Shown piece after piece: positions 13,101 to 23,778 of a DNA stretch of 60,000 bases. Source of the DNA: Takakia lepidozioides (lineage: Eukaryota > Streptophyta > Takakiopsida > Takakiales > Takakiaceae); assembly GCA_030704615.1 (NCBI GenBank), contig CM060733.1, forward strand, positions 40,488,001 through 40,548,000, written 5' to 3'. The notes beneath the pieces were generated by a model. That model was not told the origin of the DNA. It did no database searches and saw only the letters and a program-made list of their open reading frames with translations. Made by a program: the position numbers and the translations under genes. Numbering within the stretch: position 1 is the first letter of the stretch; each line of letters starts with the position of its first letter.

Positions 13101-14250
13101 CGCAGCAACTTCCTGAAGTAAAATGTGTTACCCTCTACTAAACCCTGATGGACTTAGACCTGGCCAGACAGGGCCGTCCTAGATACAATGTTGGCTTATA
13201 GTGAAAATCAACAACCCAAACCCAACGATCTCAGTCCAAACCAGGAAGTTGTTAGAGGTACCAAACTCAGTTTGTCAATCAACACACTGACACTCTTATG
13301 AGTACAATATTCTTTCAACACTTAAATCATTCACTGAGAACTTGAGCAACCAGACGTGCTATAATACACAGGCACACATGTACTGAAAGCACAGTTGTTG
13401 AGTCTCACTTCCCCGCCTATCGCTGCCAGCTGACATCCTTGAGACAGAGTATTCTTGTATGTCAGCCAACAGAGGGGGGCACCCGGTTTCTCTTTCCTAC
13501 ATATGAACCCAACATAACAAACAATATGAAGCCAATGTGCAATTGTATCAATGGCTCAACCATACAAAACCATACCAAACCACTAAAGATAATGCAAAGT
13601 CAAGATTGAACGATCATGTCAGCACAGAATAAGTTGTATACTAAAGCTCAGCTCCAAAATTGCTGGAAATACTAAACCATAAGCAAACCAGCATTAAAGA
13701 TTGGCATTCATAGAATGTATTGAGAGGAGTACAGTGAGAAAGTCTGAGGTTCTTACTAAGCGTGCCTCCATGTTGTCCTTCCCTTCCCTCCCCTGCCTGT
13801 TTTGGTGTGATTTTGAATGCAGGCATTTGCTGTCTTCAAGTGGGTCTGCACTTTGGAGTACTATTCTGTACTCTAGTAGGAGGTGAGGCTCTTCCAATGC
13901 TCATCAGACACGTCCATGGGTTCCCCCCACCTTTCTGCCATTCCTTGTGCAAGTCATGCTGTCGGAACTTCATAATTGTGCCTATTGTGTTGCTCAACGC
14001 AATCTCATCCAAGTCACGTGGGACATATTCAAATAGCTGGCCAGGAGTTCTTGAGCTCTTCAATGATCTCATCAGGCCTGATAGTTGATGCTATAGAAGG
14101 ATCACAGATACGATGAACGTGACCTTTGAGGGCCGCATGCCAAACATTCCTCGTTTGACCAACTGGTTTTCCTACCTTGTTCACAACTACATTACAGTTG
14201 TAGGAAGACCTATACCTCTCGTTCTTCCTTCACTTTATAATGCCGCGGCC
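10166..14250. other. Intergenic DNA, no supported gene
   Basis: It starts with about 90 bp of AT-rich sequence (10,160-10,255) and then has many short ORFs on both strands with no recognisable motif. A C20 homopolymer lies at 11,715-11,734. I see no transposase, RT or host-gene domain. Confidence 0.55.
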
Positions 14251-14254
14251 TTCA

Positions 14255-14745
14255 CAGCATAATTTGCTCGCTCAAGGCATTGGTTCTGTCAGCCTTTGAT
14301 TGAACCACATCCCCTGCAGGTTGAACCGCTGGCACTGTGCGGGGAACGTTGAAGGGTTGATTCGGGCCAGCTACCCATCGGTGGCCATGGTGGTTGGGAA
14401 CCACTCGAGATCCATAGTGGTCATATGGGTCCTGTGCATACGGCGGAGGATATTCAGGTACCCTGCCACCTCCATAAGGAGGAGGAAGGTGGGCGATATG
14501 AAGGAGGAGCATAAGGGCCATAATGGCCAGCTGCATAATTGTGTTGGGGGGCAGTTGCGTACTGACCCTCCACATTGCCAGTGGGTGGATGCTGGTTGGG
14601 AGCCGGGTACTAAGGCATGGAGCGATATTGAGAGCCTGGTACTGGTGGCTGAGTATGAAAACTTGGGGGACTGAGGCCAACTCCTTGTGGCATTTGTTCT
14701 GCTTCTGTTTTGGCTTGCCCTGGGTTTCCATACATGAAAACCAAT
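14255..14745 (-). pseudogene. Proline/tyrosine/glutamine-rich coding fragment
   Basis: On the minus strand one frame reads FMYGNPGQAKTEAEQMPQGV, then SPPSFHTQPPVPGSQYRSMP, a stop, then YPAPNQHPPTG and HYGPYAPPSYRPP. A single-base shift at about 14,478 carries it into PPPYGGGRVPEYPPPYAQDP and on to KADRTNALSEQIML before a stop. Low-complexity P/Y/Q/H composition kept across two frames and one stop suggests a decayed piece of a disordered protein region such as those in plant RNA-binding or chromatin proteins. I do not recognise the gene. No LTR or TIR flanks it. Confidence 0.4.
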
Positions 14746-15846
14746 GCCAAGTAAATCAACTACAAGGAACCACACCATATCATGACATAAAGTGTCATAA
14801 AGTATAAACAGTACGCATGATTTGTACAGGTCTGAGTACCCAAAAATCAGACAGATCTTGGCTAGAAAATCGGCCAATTGGATTGGCTCATGATGTGCGC
14901 CCAAGTCTTTCCGACCCCTTTTATGTATGGGTTTTGCCTGAAATCCATACCAAACATGCAGTAGGAGGGGCATACCTAAAAGCTGTGAGAAAAGATGGAA
15001 TGTGCTCAACATATGACACCTACTGCTTACAAAGTTTTAAATAGTGCTATTGAATATGGGGGCCACATGCACATGGGCAATGTGCAGCTCCTCCACTCAG
15101 AAAAGGGACAGACAGAAATGCAGACGCTGAATCTAGACAGAGAATGTGCTTATGACAGCACACCCCCTTCGAAACCAAACATGCAAATGAGGGACAAACT
15201 ACAAGGCACGGAAGAGATAGAACAGAAGAAAGAATATTGACACGCAGATTAAATCTGCCAAGTATTTAGACAATCCCTCCGCGGATCATGGGCCCCTAAT
15301 GAATCCTCATGATACTATTCTATTCGCACTCATAGTTGTGCTCACCTTCGGAATAAGTGGGGAGAGACTACAAATATGCCCATAAAATGCACTCACAGCT
15401 GGAGACGGTGTGCTGCACCACGTTTTCCCTGGCGTGCGCCACTATGCCTGCATCTGCGTCCTCCGACATGGAGTCGCTGAATCCTCGTCCCTCCTGTACT
15501 GCTCCCTTTTGTGGTGGGAGGTAAGGATTGTTGTCATCTATGTCAATAATTACTTTGGGCTTGGCAGTTGTTCAAGTCATGGTGACGAGTCTGGCACTTC
15601 GTCTTGCCGGACCTTTGATAGGTGCTCCATGAGACGTGCCTTCCGACGTGGTTTCACACCCGTAATCCTGCAAAATTACTTCCATTGCGGCCCACGGGTT
15701 ACTTGACTATCTCCCCTCTTAAACGACTAACACAAGACAAATGCAGCTCATATTCTAATGTTCATAAAGGAGCTGGAAAACGATGAAGTGCCTTACCACT
15801 GTCCCAATGGCTGCCCGTCAAATGCGGTTCACTCCCGCCTACCGCT
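14746..15846. other. Intergenic DNA, no supported gene
   Basis: Short ORFs only. No motif recognised upstream of the CACTA transposase similarity. Confidence 0.5.
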
Positions 15847-17490
15847 ATGAATGCACTCCTATACCCTAAACTACACTCAACTTGCACTTTTCGAGCCTTT
15901 TCTACATTCACACCAACAGCGCCGCCTCTCGATCACACCTCATCTATTGTGCAAATGGGAAGAGATCACACTGTTAGCCATGCATGCATTGTCAAAGGAT
16001 TGGGTCTATTTCGACAATCTCAGTGTAAACTCTACGAAGGGAGCTCAATCAGCCGATTTGAAGCTACTTTGCATTTGCTCAACTTGTGCACCACCCACAA
16101 GTGCACCAATGGCTTTGTGGATGAGCTTCTTGGATTGTTGCGCAAAAGTTTTTTGCCAAAACAGAATTCTCTGCCGAAAATTAATTATGAAGCTAGAACT
16201 ATGATTGCGAAGATGGGATTGCAGTACACCCAGATCCATGCCTGCGAGAAAGGCTGTGTACTCTTCCGTGGGGAGAATGAAAAAGCAGAATTTTGCCCGA
16301 AGTGCAAGACATCGCGTTACATTCCTGGTCGTGGGACTGTACCCAGAAAAATACTACGACATTTCCTTGTCATCCCAAGGTTGAAACGCATGTATCGATG
16401 CAAATCAATCGCGCACCTTATGACATGGCACTTCAGACATAAGAGTCAGGATGGATTGGTTCGACATCCAGCTGATAGCAAAGCCTGGGCCCACGTTGAC
16501 TCCACATTTGCGGATTTTGCTTCAGAACCACGAAATGTACGATTTGGATTAGCCTTAGATGGAGTAAATCCATCATGCACATCAATCCGAGTTGAGAGCA
16601 CATGGCCCATCCTGTTGGTCAACTATAATTTGCCTCCATGGTTGATGACAAAGAAGTTTTTCGTCATGTTAGCACTCCTTATCCCTGGAAAGGAGTCTGT
16701 TACATCTGCGAACATTGATGTGTATTTGATGCCCCTAGTAGAGGAGCCACAGGAATTGTGGAGAGGCATCATAGCTTACGATTGCGGGTCAGGTTACTAA
16801 AGGTTATGCTGGTTGTCCAGCCTGTGGACCCGAGGTGGATTCACAGCATTTACATGCATGTTCGAAGACTGTGTTCCTGGGCCATCGGAGATTTCTTGCC
16901 CACAACCATCCGTATAGAAGATCAAGATTGTTCATGGTGCTGTTGAGCATAGAGTGGCTCCACAAACGCAGACGGGAACACAAATAAAGAAACGTGCAAT
17001 TGACCTGATTGCATGGATAGCAACAGGGGGGAAACCAGATACGCCATCAGACCCTTCCAAATCTCACGGAGTGAAGCGATTATCAATCTTATATGCCTTG
17101 CCTTACTAGGAGGGCCTCCTCATACGGCATACGTTTGATGCTATGCATTGCGAGAAGAACTTTGCAGAGAATAGCATTAAGACTGTTTTTGGGGAGAAAG
17201 ATACATTGAAGGTTCGGCGTGATCTTGAATTACTTGGGCTGCATCCATCATTGTGGTTGCATCGACATCCAGACAGGGCAGATACGTTAATCATGCCTCC
17301 TGCTCCTTATGTTCTAAATGAAGCTAAGTTGAAAGTTTTCTTGGACACTGTGCGAAACCTTAAAGTACCCACAGATACGCATCAGCTTTCAAAAAACACG
17401 TGGTAAAGAAAAAACTATCCGGCATGAAATCACATGATTACCATGTGTTCATGCACCAAATTTTACCCCGAAGAAGACAGCCACCACAGG
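15847..17490 (+). pseudogene. CACTA (En/Spm) TNPD transposase, Tnp2-type, decayed
   Basis: Tnp2-family transposase of CACTA transposons. The first ORF (to 16,800, 317 aa) has the family's opening features: KLYEGSSISRFEATLHLLNL, LPKINYEARTMIAKMGL, the cysteine cluster IHACEKGC...CPKCKTSRY, VPRKILRHFLVIPRLKRMYR, HPADSKAWAHVD, FGLALDGVNPS, NYNLPPWLMTKKFF and LIPGKES...DVYLMPLVEE. After the stop at 16,798-16,800 other frames give GCPACGPEV (about 16,810), FDAMHCEKNF (about 17,138, equivalent to DxMHIEKNV) and LSGMKSHDYHVF (about 17,418). Several shifts and stops separate these blocks. The 5' part of the protein and any TIRs were not found. It resembles, but is clearly diverged from, the Tnp2 at 44-55 kb. 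Confidence 0.9.
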
Positions 17491-19195
17491 GCAGGCAACC
17501 CCCCCAGCAGGGCCATTTATTCATTTTCAGATTGTAAAACATTGGCACCCAGAAGTTGGGAAGTAACCCAGTCTGGCACTTCACCATTCTACACTTCTAA
17601 TATCTTCTAGTGTGCAACTATTAGCACTGATTTCATCGCTGGCAACCTGCAGTAATATCCCTATATCAAAAAGATCCCATACCCACATCCTTGGGCCTTT
17701 GTCTAGCTTCAACTACAACAAACATATTGCCACATTTGGCATACATCTACGCCACTCAATATCCAGACTGATATTGGTACAATTCACGCTTTGATCCTGT
17801 CAATTCTTTGCCCCTTTGTAGAGTTGTAGACGGGGTGGCATAGCAATATCCTGCAAACCTGGCCCTGTGCATCTTCACCCCTTCTACCACTCTGAATCGC
17901 TCGCATCTGCTGTCGACATTGAGTGGTCAGATTGTTGAGAGACCAGTAAGACCATCCCAGTGGAACATCAGTTGGCTTGCTCCCCACCCCCTCTCTAGCT
18001 TGCAATTGAATCATAATCTTATCTAGTTTTTTTCTCTCATCTCCAGGAAAATGACCCGCTATCACATTGCTGCACTTCAATTCTGCCAAAATCTTACAAT
18101 GTCAGGCTATGGCTGTCAAAATAGCCTCCACACCAATGTATGGATGTGTCCTTCATGAGCAACACTACCCCAAGTCTGCCTTCACCCTGCCCTAACCACA
18201 AAACGAAATTAAAGAATTCCAGACAACTGTGACCAACATGGGAGGTTTTTGGCGGTTCAAAGCTATTTCACGAGTAAAATACTTACACCACTTGGTTGTG
18301 GTGGAAGACCTGCAATTATACCATATCGTACACATCACTTACTTGTGGTGGCAATCTTGCAATCCAATATCCACAAGCAGGCAGATTTATTTCGTCAGAC
18401 CAAGCTGTCATGGCAAGCCTATGGCATAACAGGAAAAGCAAAGCATTAGAGAGGTGAGTTCAAACAGTCGTGCAATCAGTTTTCAGCCCACTGAGCTAGT
18501 AAGGAAGTGCCCAATATACGACTTCTGTGTCACACATTAGAGGAAAAATAAACCAACACCAACTTTCACATCCCTCATCAAATTCCCAGAGACATGTTTA
18601 CCAGTGATATATGTTTCGCTGGTAGTCGTTGAGAAACAAGGCTCTTAAGCTTTGCCCACAAACTCAATATCAAATATGAGTGTTGAATTGGGGGGTATGA
18701 CACACAACCCTGCAATCCAGCAACTTCTCACGGTTTAGAAAGACCTTTCAAAAATGAAGAGAAGGAAGAGATTGAAAGGGAACTATGTGGTTCAGGGCTG
18801 GATTAAATGGGGCAGCTTGGCATCAGATGGGCCTTGGGTTGCTGCCTACAGTGAAACAGAGAATATGGCATGCTACTGGAGGCATATCAATCGTATATCA
18901 ATCCTCCTTGTCCACAACTGACAGATCTCTAGAGCTGGCACCAGCAACAATCCATATTTTTCATCTAGGCCATCATCATTGCCAAAGTAAATTTGCCCCT
19001 ACCTCTCTTGACATAAGATGCCTCTATTCTCACTATGGAATTAGAACGGGAGAACCATGCACTGGTATGAACGGACTCTTACATGGCAAAAACCCTCGAC
19101 AAACGGGGAGATAGGAGAAGAGAATGGAGGTACCGCCGCCCTCGGCAGTTGGTGGTTCTTTGGGGAAATGACATAGTGAATGCCATAATTACTTG
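17491..19195. other. Intergenic DNA, no supported gene
   Basis: Short ORFs on both strands, none with a recognisable domain. It could hold the 3' part of the CACTA copy, but no TIR was seen. Confidence 0.5.
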
Positions 19196-19363
19196 TAGGG
19201 CCTCCCTCCTATGACAACCATGCTGGGCATATCCTGCAATCATTGCATTCCAAGACACCACATCTTGTTCGGCCATATCATCGAACACTCCCTTGTCATC
19301 CTTGATGCTACCACATTCAAAATACATGTCCACCTTGGTAGAGTTTAGAACAAATACCTCTCG
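19196..19363 (-). pseudogene. PPR gene fragment (PLS class)
   Basis: Within a 138-codon minus-strand ORF (19,495-19,079) the stretch from about residue 45 to 100 reads FVLNSTKVDMYFECGSIKDD and GVFDDMAEQDVVSWNAMIAG, the signature of plant PLS-class pentatricopeptide repeats, organellar RNA-binding proteins. Only one to one and a half repeats remain and both sides lose similarity, so it is a scrap and not a gene. It lies about 125 bp beyond the end of the gypsy polyprotein ORF and on the same strand, and resembles a second PPR scrap inside the 40-43 kb gypsy element. Confidence 0.8.
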
Positions 19364-19487
19364 TACTATTCCCATTTTGAGGCTGTCTGTCGCGCGGCTT
19401 TTTCTCACCCATCCCTTCGCTATTCGAGGCGGAAACTCCAAGATTGAAGAGTTGGAAATCTCTAAGTACTCAGCCCGCGCAGAACAA

Positions 19488-22400
19488 TCAGTCATGACCT
19501 ACAGCTAGTGTATCATGGGGGTGTTTCCTATTTGTTTCCCTTTTTCCGTATTCATTAATGGGCCCGCCTTTCATCCCTTTTGACGGCCGTTCTTGTCCTC
19601 TTTCTTTTTGACACCTGCTCTTGCACTTCCTTCTCGGCTGTGTGTCGCGCCCTGACCTCCACGTGTCTATTTTTAAAGTAATTTCCGTTTCCTCTTCCGT
19701 CAGCCATTTTCCTGAAGTTATTATGCGTCCACTTGTCACTGATTCTATGGATCGTGTAACTTTAGTAGGCTGTGTTGAGCTGTGACAGGCTGTGTCATAC
19801 TGTGTTACGCTGTGATAGGCTGTGATGCACTGTGGTAAGCTGTGATAGGCTGTGACACGCTGTGGTAGGTTGTGATAGGCTGTGTTGCGCCGTGCTGGGC
19901 TGTGATAGGCTGTGTCACGTCGTGATGGGCTGTGATAGGCTGTGTTGCGCCGTGCTGGGCTGTGATAGGCTGTGTCACGTTGTGATGGGCTATGATAGGC
20001 TGTGTCACGTCGTGATGGGCTGTGATAGGCTGTGTCACGTCGTGATGGGCTGTGATAGGCTGTGTTGCGTCGTGATGGGCTGTGATAGGCTGTGCTTTGC
20101 CTTGATGGGCTGTGATAGGATGTGTCACGTTTGTTTTGCCCACCCTGGTCATATATGCTGGGCCTAGCGACAAGTGTTCCATACTCCGTTCGTAACACTG
20201 GTGCAGCCCGTGACTGCTCTTGCGGTTCAACATGCAAATCATGCTGCAGGGGTTTGTCATGGATACCACTGTACCCCTTCAACTTATTTGCATTGACTCT
20301 TCCCAGCATTTCTTTGTTAATGGTTTGTAACATGGCGGTGTTGTTATCATACATCTTTTGTATGACATAAGGTCCTTTCCACGGTGATTTAAGCTTAGAA
20401 GCTTGAATCTTTCCTTTCTTCTGCAACCATAGAACCAAATCCCCCGTCTTAAAAGTCTTTAACTTGCCTTCATCAAACTGTTCCTTTCGCTTCATCTGAA
20501 TTCTGGTCATATTATCAGCTGCATCAGCACGTACTTCTTCCACATGGTATAATTCATGTTTCCTGACCTTGATGGAGTCTTGCAATTCCATTCTTTTTCC
20601 CCACTCCGTTCTCATGGTAGGTAACAGGAATTCCACTGGAAGTAAGGCTTCCATACCATAAACTAATTGGAATGGTGTATACTTAGTGGTGACTTTATAT
20701 GAAGTCCTGTATGACCACAAAGCTGTCAGCAGCTTCGTATCCCAATCCGTTCTGTTTGCATTGACTATCTTAGCCAAGATAGTACATAGTATTTTGTTGG
20801 TAGCCTCTGCTTGCCCATTACCTTGTGGGTAATATGTTGTACTCTTTCTATGCACAATCATAAACTCTTTAGTCAACAACTCAATGGTCTCATTCATGAA
20901 GTGACTTCCTTGATCACTGATAAATTCTAAGGGACAGCCAAATCGGGTAAGTATGTTCTCGTACAGGAACCTTGTTGTGGACTTGGCTGTGTTGTCCCTC
21001 AAAGCTTTGGCTTCCACCCACTTTGTAGTATAATCAGTGGCTGTAATTATGTACCTGTTTCGTGTATTCTTGGATGGTGGGTTAATTGGTCCAACAAAGT
21101 CTAGTCCCCATTTCTGAAATGGTTCCGTAGGCATTGTAGGATGCAAGGCCATCCTTCCAGATCTCTGCAAAGGTCCTAGCCTCTGACATTCATCACACTT
21201 CTGACAAATACTCGTGTACATCTTTGAACAAAGTAGGCCACCAGTATCCTGCGAGTAGTATCTTTCTACTAGTAGTCTCTTCTCCAAAATGACCTCCCGC
21301 CACTCCTTTATGAACTTCCGCCAAAACTTTATTCACTTCATGGTGGTACAAGCATCGTTTTAGTACTCCATCAAGTCCTAACTTATACATTCTGCTTCCT
21401 ACCATAGTATAAGGTAAAACTTTGATAGCGATTCTCTTCCTCTGCTCCTTACCATAACTAGGTGGGCACTGACCATGAACAAGGTAGTATCTGATTGGCC
21501 ACTGCCAATCTAACCAGTCATCTGCACTTCCCTGCACCTCCACTGCAAAAAGACTCACATCTGGTAATTGATCATCTATTCCTGTGGCTGGTTCTCCTGT
21601 TGACAATCGTGACAAATGATCCGCCACAAGATGCAGTCTCCCAGGCTTGTAAACAACCTCGAACTCAAACTCGTGCAAGATTATCAACCATCTTGCTATT
21701 CTTTCGCTTATCAGAGGTTTGTTTACCAGGTATATCAGAGCCTGGTGATCCACATAGAACATAAACTTCTTGCCCAACAGGTAATGCCTGAATTTCTTCA
21801 CTGCATAGATCATTGCCAATGCTTCTCTTTCCGTTGTGCTATAGTTCCTTTCAGCACTGTTCATCAACCGGCTAGCATAGTACACAGGTGAATCTATATT
21901 CCCTGTAACATTCTGGGCTAACACCGCTCCCAACGCTTCTCCTGATGCATCACAGTGAACATGGAATACTACATGCCAGTGAGGGTTAATCAGCACAGGT
22001 GTAGTTGTTACTGACAGTGTAAGCTCCTCAAACGTCTGTTGACATTCAGCTGTCCAGGCAAACACTGCATCTTTCTTCAGTAGTTTGCTCAATGGTGCTG
22101 CTATTTGTGCATACCTTTTGACAAATCTCCTGTAATAACTGGTTTGCCCAAGGAATCTCCGTAGACTTTTAACATTCACTGGTGGTGGAGAGGCTTTAAT
22201 GGACTCTGTCTTTCTGGGATCCACAAGGAGTCCCTTCTTACACACAATGTGTCCCAGAAGCACCCCTGAGTTCACACACAAAGTACACTTCTCTGGATTC
22301 AGGCCCAGACCTCTCATCCTGCATCTGGCCAAACATAACTCCAATTTATGCAAGTGCTCACTCTTAGAGCTGTACACACTGAAATCATCCAAGAATACCT

Positions 22401-23778
22401 GCATGAAATCATCCAGATACTCATGAAAAGATTCACTTATCACTCTCTGAAAGGTCGCGGGTGCATTACAAAGTCCAAAGGGCATGACTTTGTATGCATA
22501 AGCCCCCCAGTCTGTGATGAAAGTTGTTTTCCCTTGGTCTTCTTCTGCCACTTGCACTTGATTATAACCACTGAAGCCATCCATGAATGAGTACATCTCA
22601 TGGCCTGCCACAGTGTCTAATACTGCTTCTGTGAATGGCAAAGGGAAAGGATCTTTCTTCGTACAAGCATTCAGCTTCTTATAGTTCACACATACTCTTA
22701 GTTTGCCATTCTTCTTGGGAACTATAACAATGGGTGACAACCAAGTTGTATACTCTATTGGGTATATAAACTTAGCCTCAGCCAACTTCTTTATCTCTTC
22801 TCCAACCTTCTGTGCGTAGTTGGGATTCATTCTATACCTCGCCTGCTTGATTGGTACTGACCCTGGTTCCAGTTCAATCTTATGCTGACAGACTTCAGGT
22901 GGTATCCCTTTTAGATCCTCATAGCTCCAAGCAAATACATCTCTGTATTTGATGAACAAGCTTTTAGCTTCTTCGAAGAATTCCGGCTCCAAATCAGCTC
23001 CTACTTTCACCATCCTCGGTTCCTCTTTAGTTCCCACATTTACTTCTCTCACCTGCTCATCAGCTGTGATTGTCCAACCAGTCACCACTTCATCCTGTAA
23101 GCTCACAGTGGCTGGTTCTTCTAGGATTTCTATTTCTCCTTTTCTCTCTTCATAGAAATGTGATGGGTAAATGCTGGTTTCCTCTTCAGTTGGTGTTGCT
23201 GTCACTACACCACAGCAGATACCTCTCAAACAACTTAGGCTTTCCAGCCGCATCTCTGCAACCTGCTCCCACTCTGGGTGTGCAGCAAATAGGGTAGCTT
23301 CCTGCTCCTCATCCAGTCCTCCTCTCCAGTCATACTCTCTGACTCCTCGAGGTCTTCTTGTAGCAGGTAATCTACTAGATTTCTTTGTGGTAATTTGTAT
23401 CTCGTGTATCCCATTATGCACGGTTAGTAACTGAGAATTCCAGTCATGGAATACCCTGGCCTATTTCAGCCACGGACGTCCCAATAATAAGGAGTAAGCC
23501 TCCATGACTTCATCCATTTCTAATACAGTTACTGTGATCATAAAGATCATTTTCTGTATCTGTATCTTAACTCCTCTTATTAATCCCAATGGCTGCACAT
23601 TTCTTTGATCTGCCATTGTTACTGTAAATGGGGCTGGTTTCATGTTACTTAGACCAAGCTTCTTCCTTAATTGGTCTGTCATGATATTTACTCCAGAACC
23701 ACCATCTATCAGTACATCAGTTAGTTCTGTGCTTCCAATTCTCAATTGGATTACTGGCATAGAATCATCAAAGTCCAT
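19488..23778 (-). pseudogene. Ty3/gypsy pol: protease, RT, RNase H, integrase, repeat tail
   Basis: Protease (23,778-23,464) has LIDGGSGVNIM and LLGRPWLK, then a TAG at about 23,461-23,463. RT follows: YKKLNACTKKDPFPLPFTEA, FMDGFSGYNQVQ, MPFGLCNAPATFQR, FLDDFSVY. RNase H has HCDASGEALGAVLAQ and ends VADHLSRL. Integrase has a zinc module (GGHFG...CQKCDECQRLG) and the D, D, E residues in LDFVGP, SDQGSHF and NGQAEATNK, with a frameshift near 21,200-21,250. After integrase the ORF runs on through about a dozen ten-residue repeats (AYHSPSRRDT type) and ends in basic sequence. The protease frame differs from gag, by decay or by programmed frameshifting. One stop and one shift make this copy non-functional as it stands. 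Confidence 0.9.
19760..20130. repeat. 30-bp minisatellite (GCTGTGATAGGCTGTG type)
   Basis: About twelve 30-bp units on the plus strand, each containing GATGGGCTGTGATAGGCTGT or variants. Because 30 is a multiple of three, the minus-strand pol ORF stays open across it and encodes the ten-residue unit AYHSPSRRDT. The outer units are more diverged than the central ones. Confidence 0.85.

Noticed and set aside
19760-20130. Possible CRISPR-like array
   Set aside because: Contiguous 30-bp units with no unique spacers, in a plant transposon; a minisatellite.
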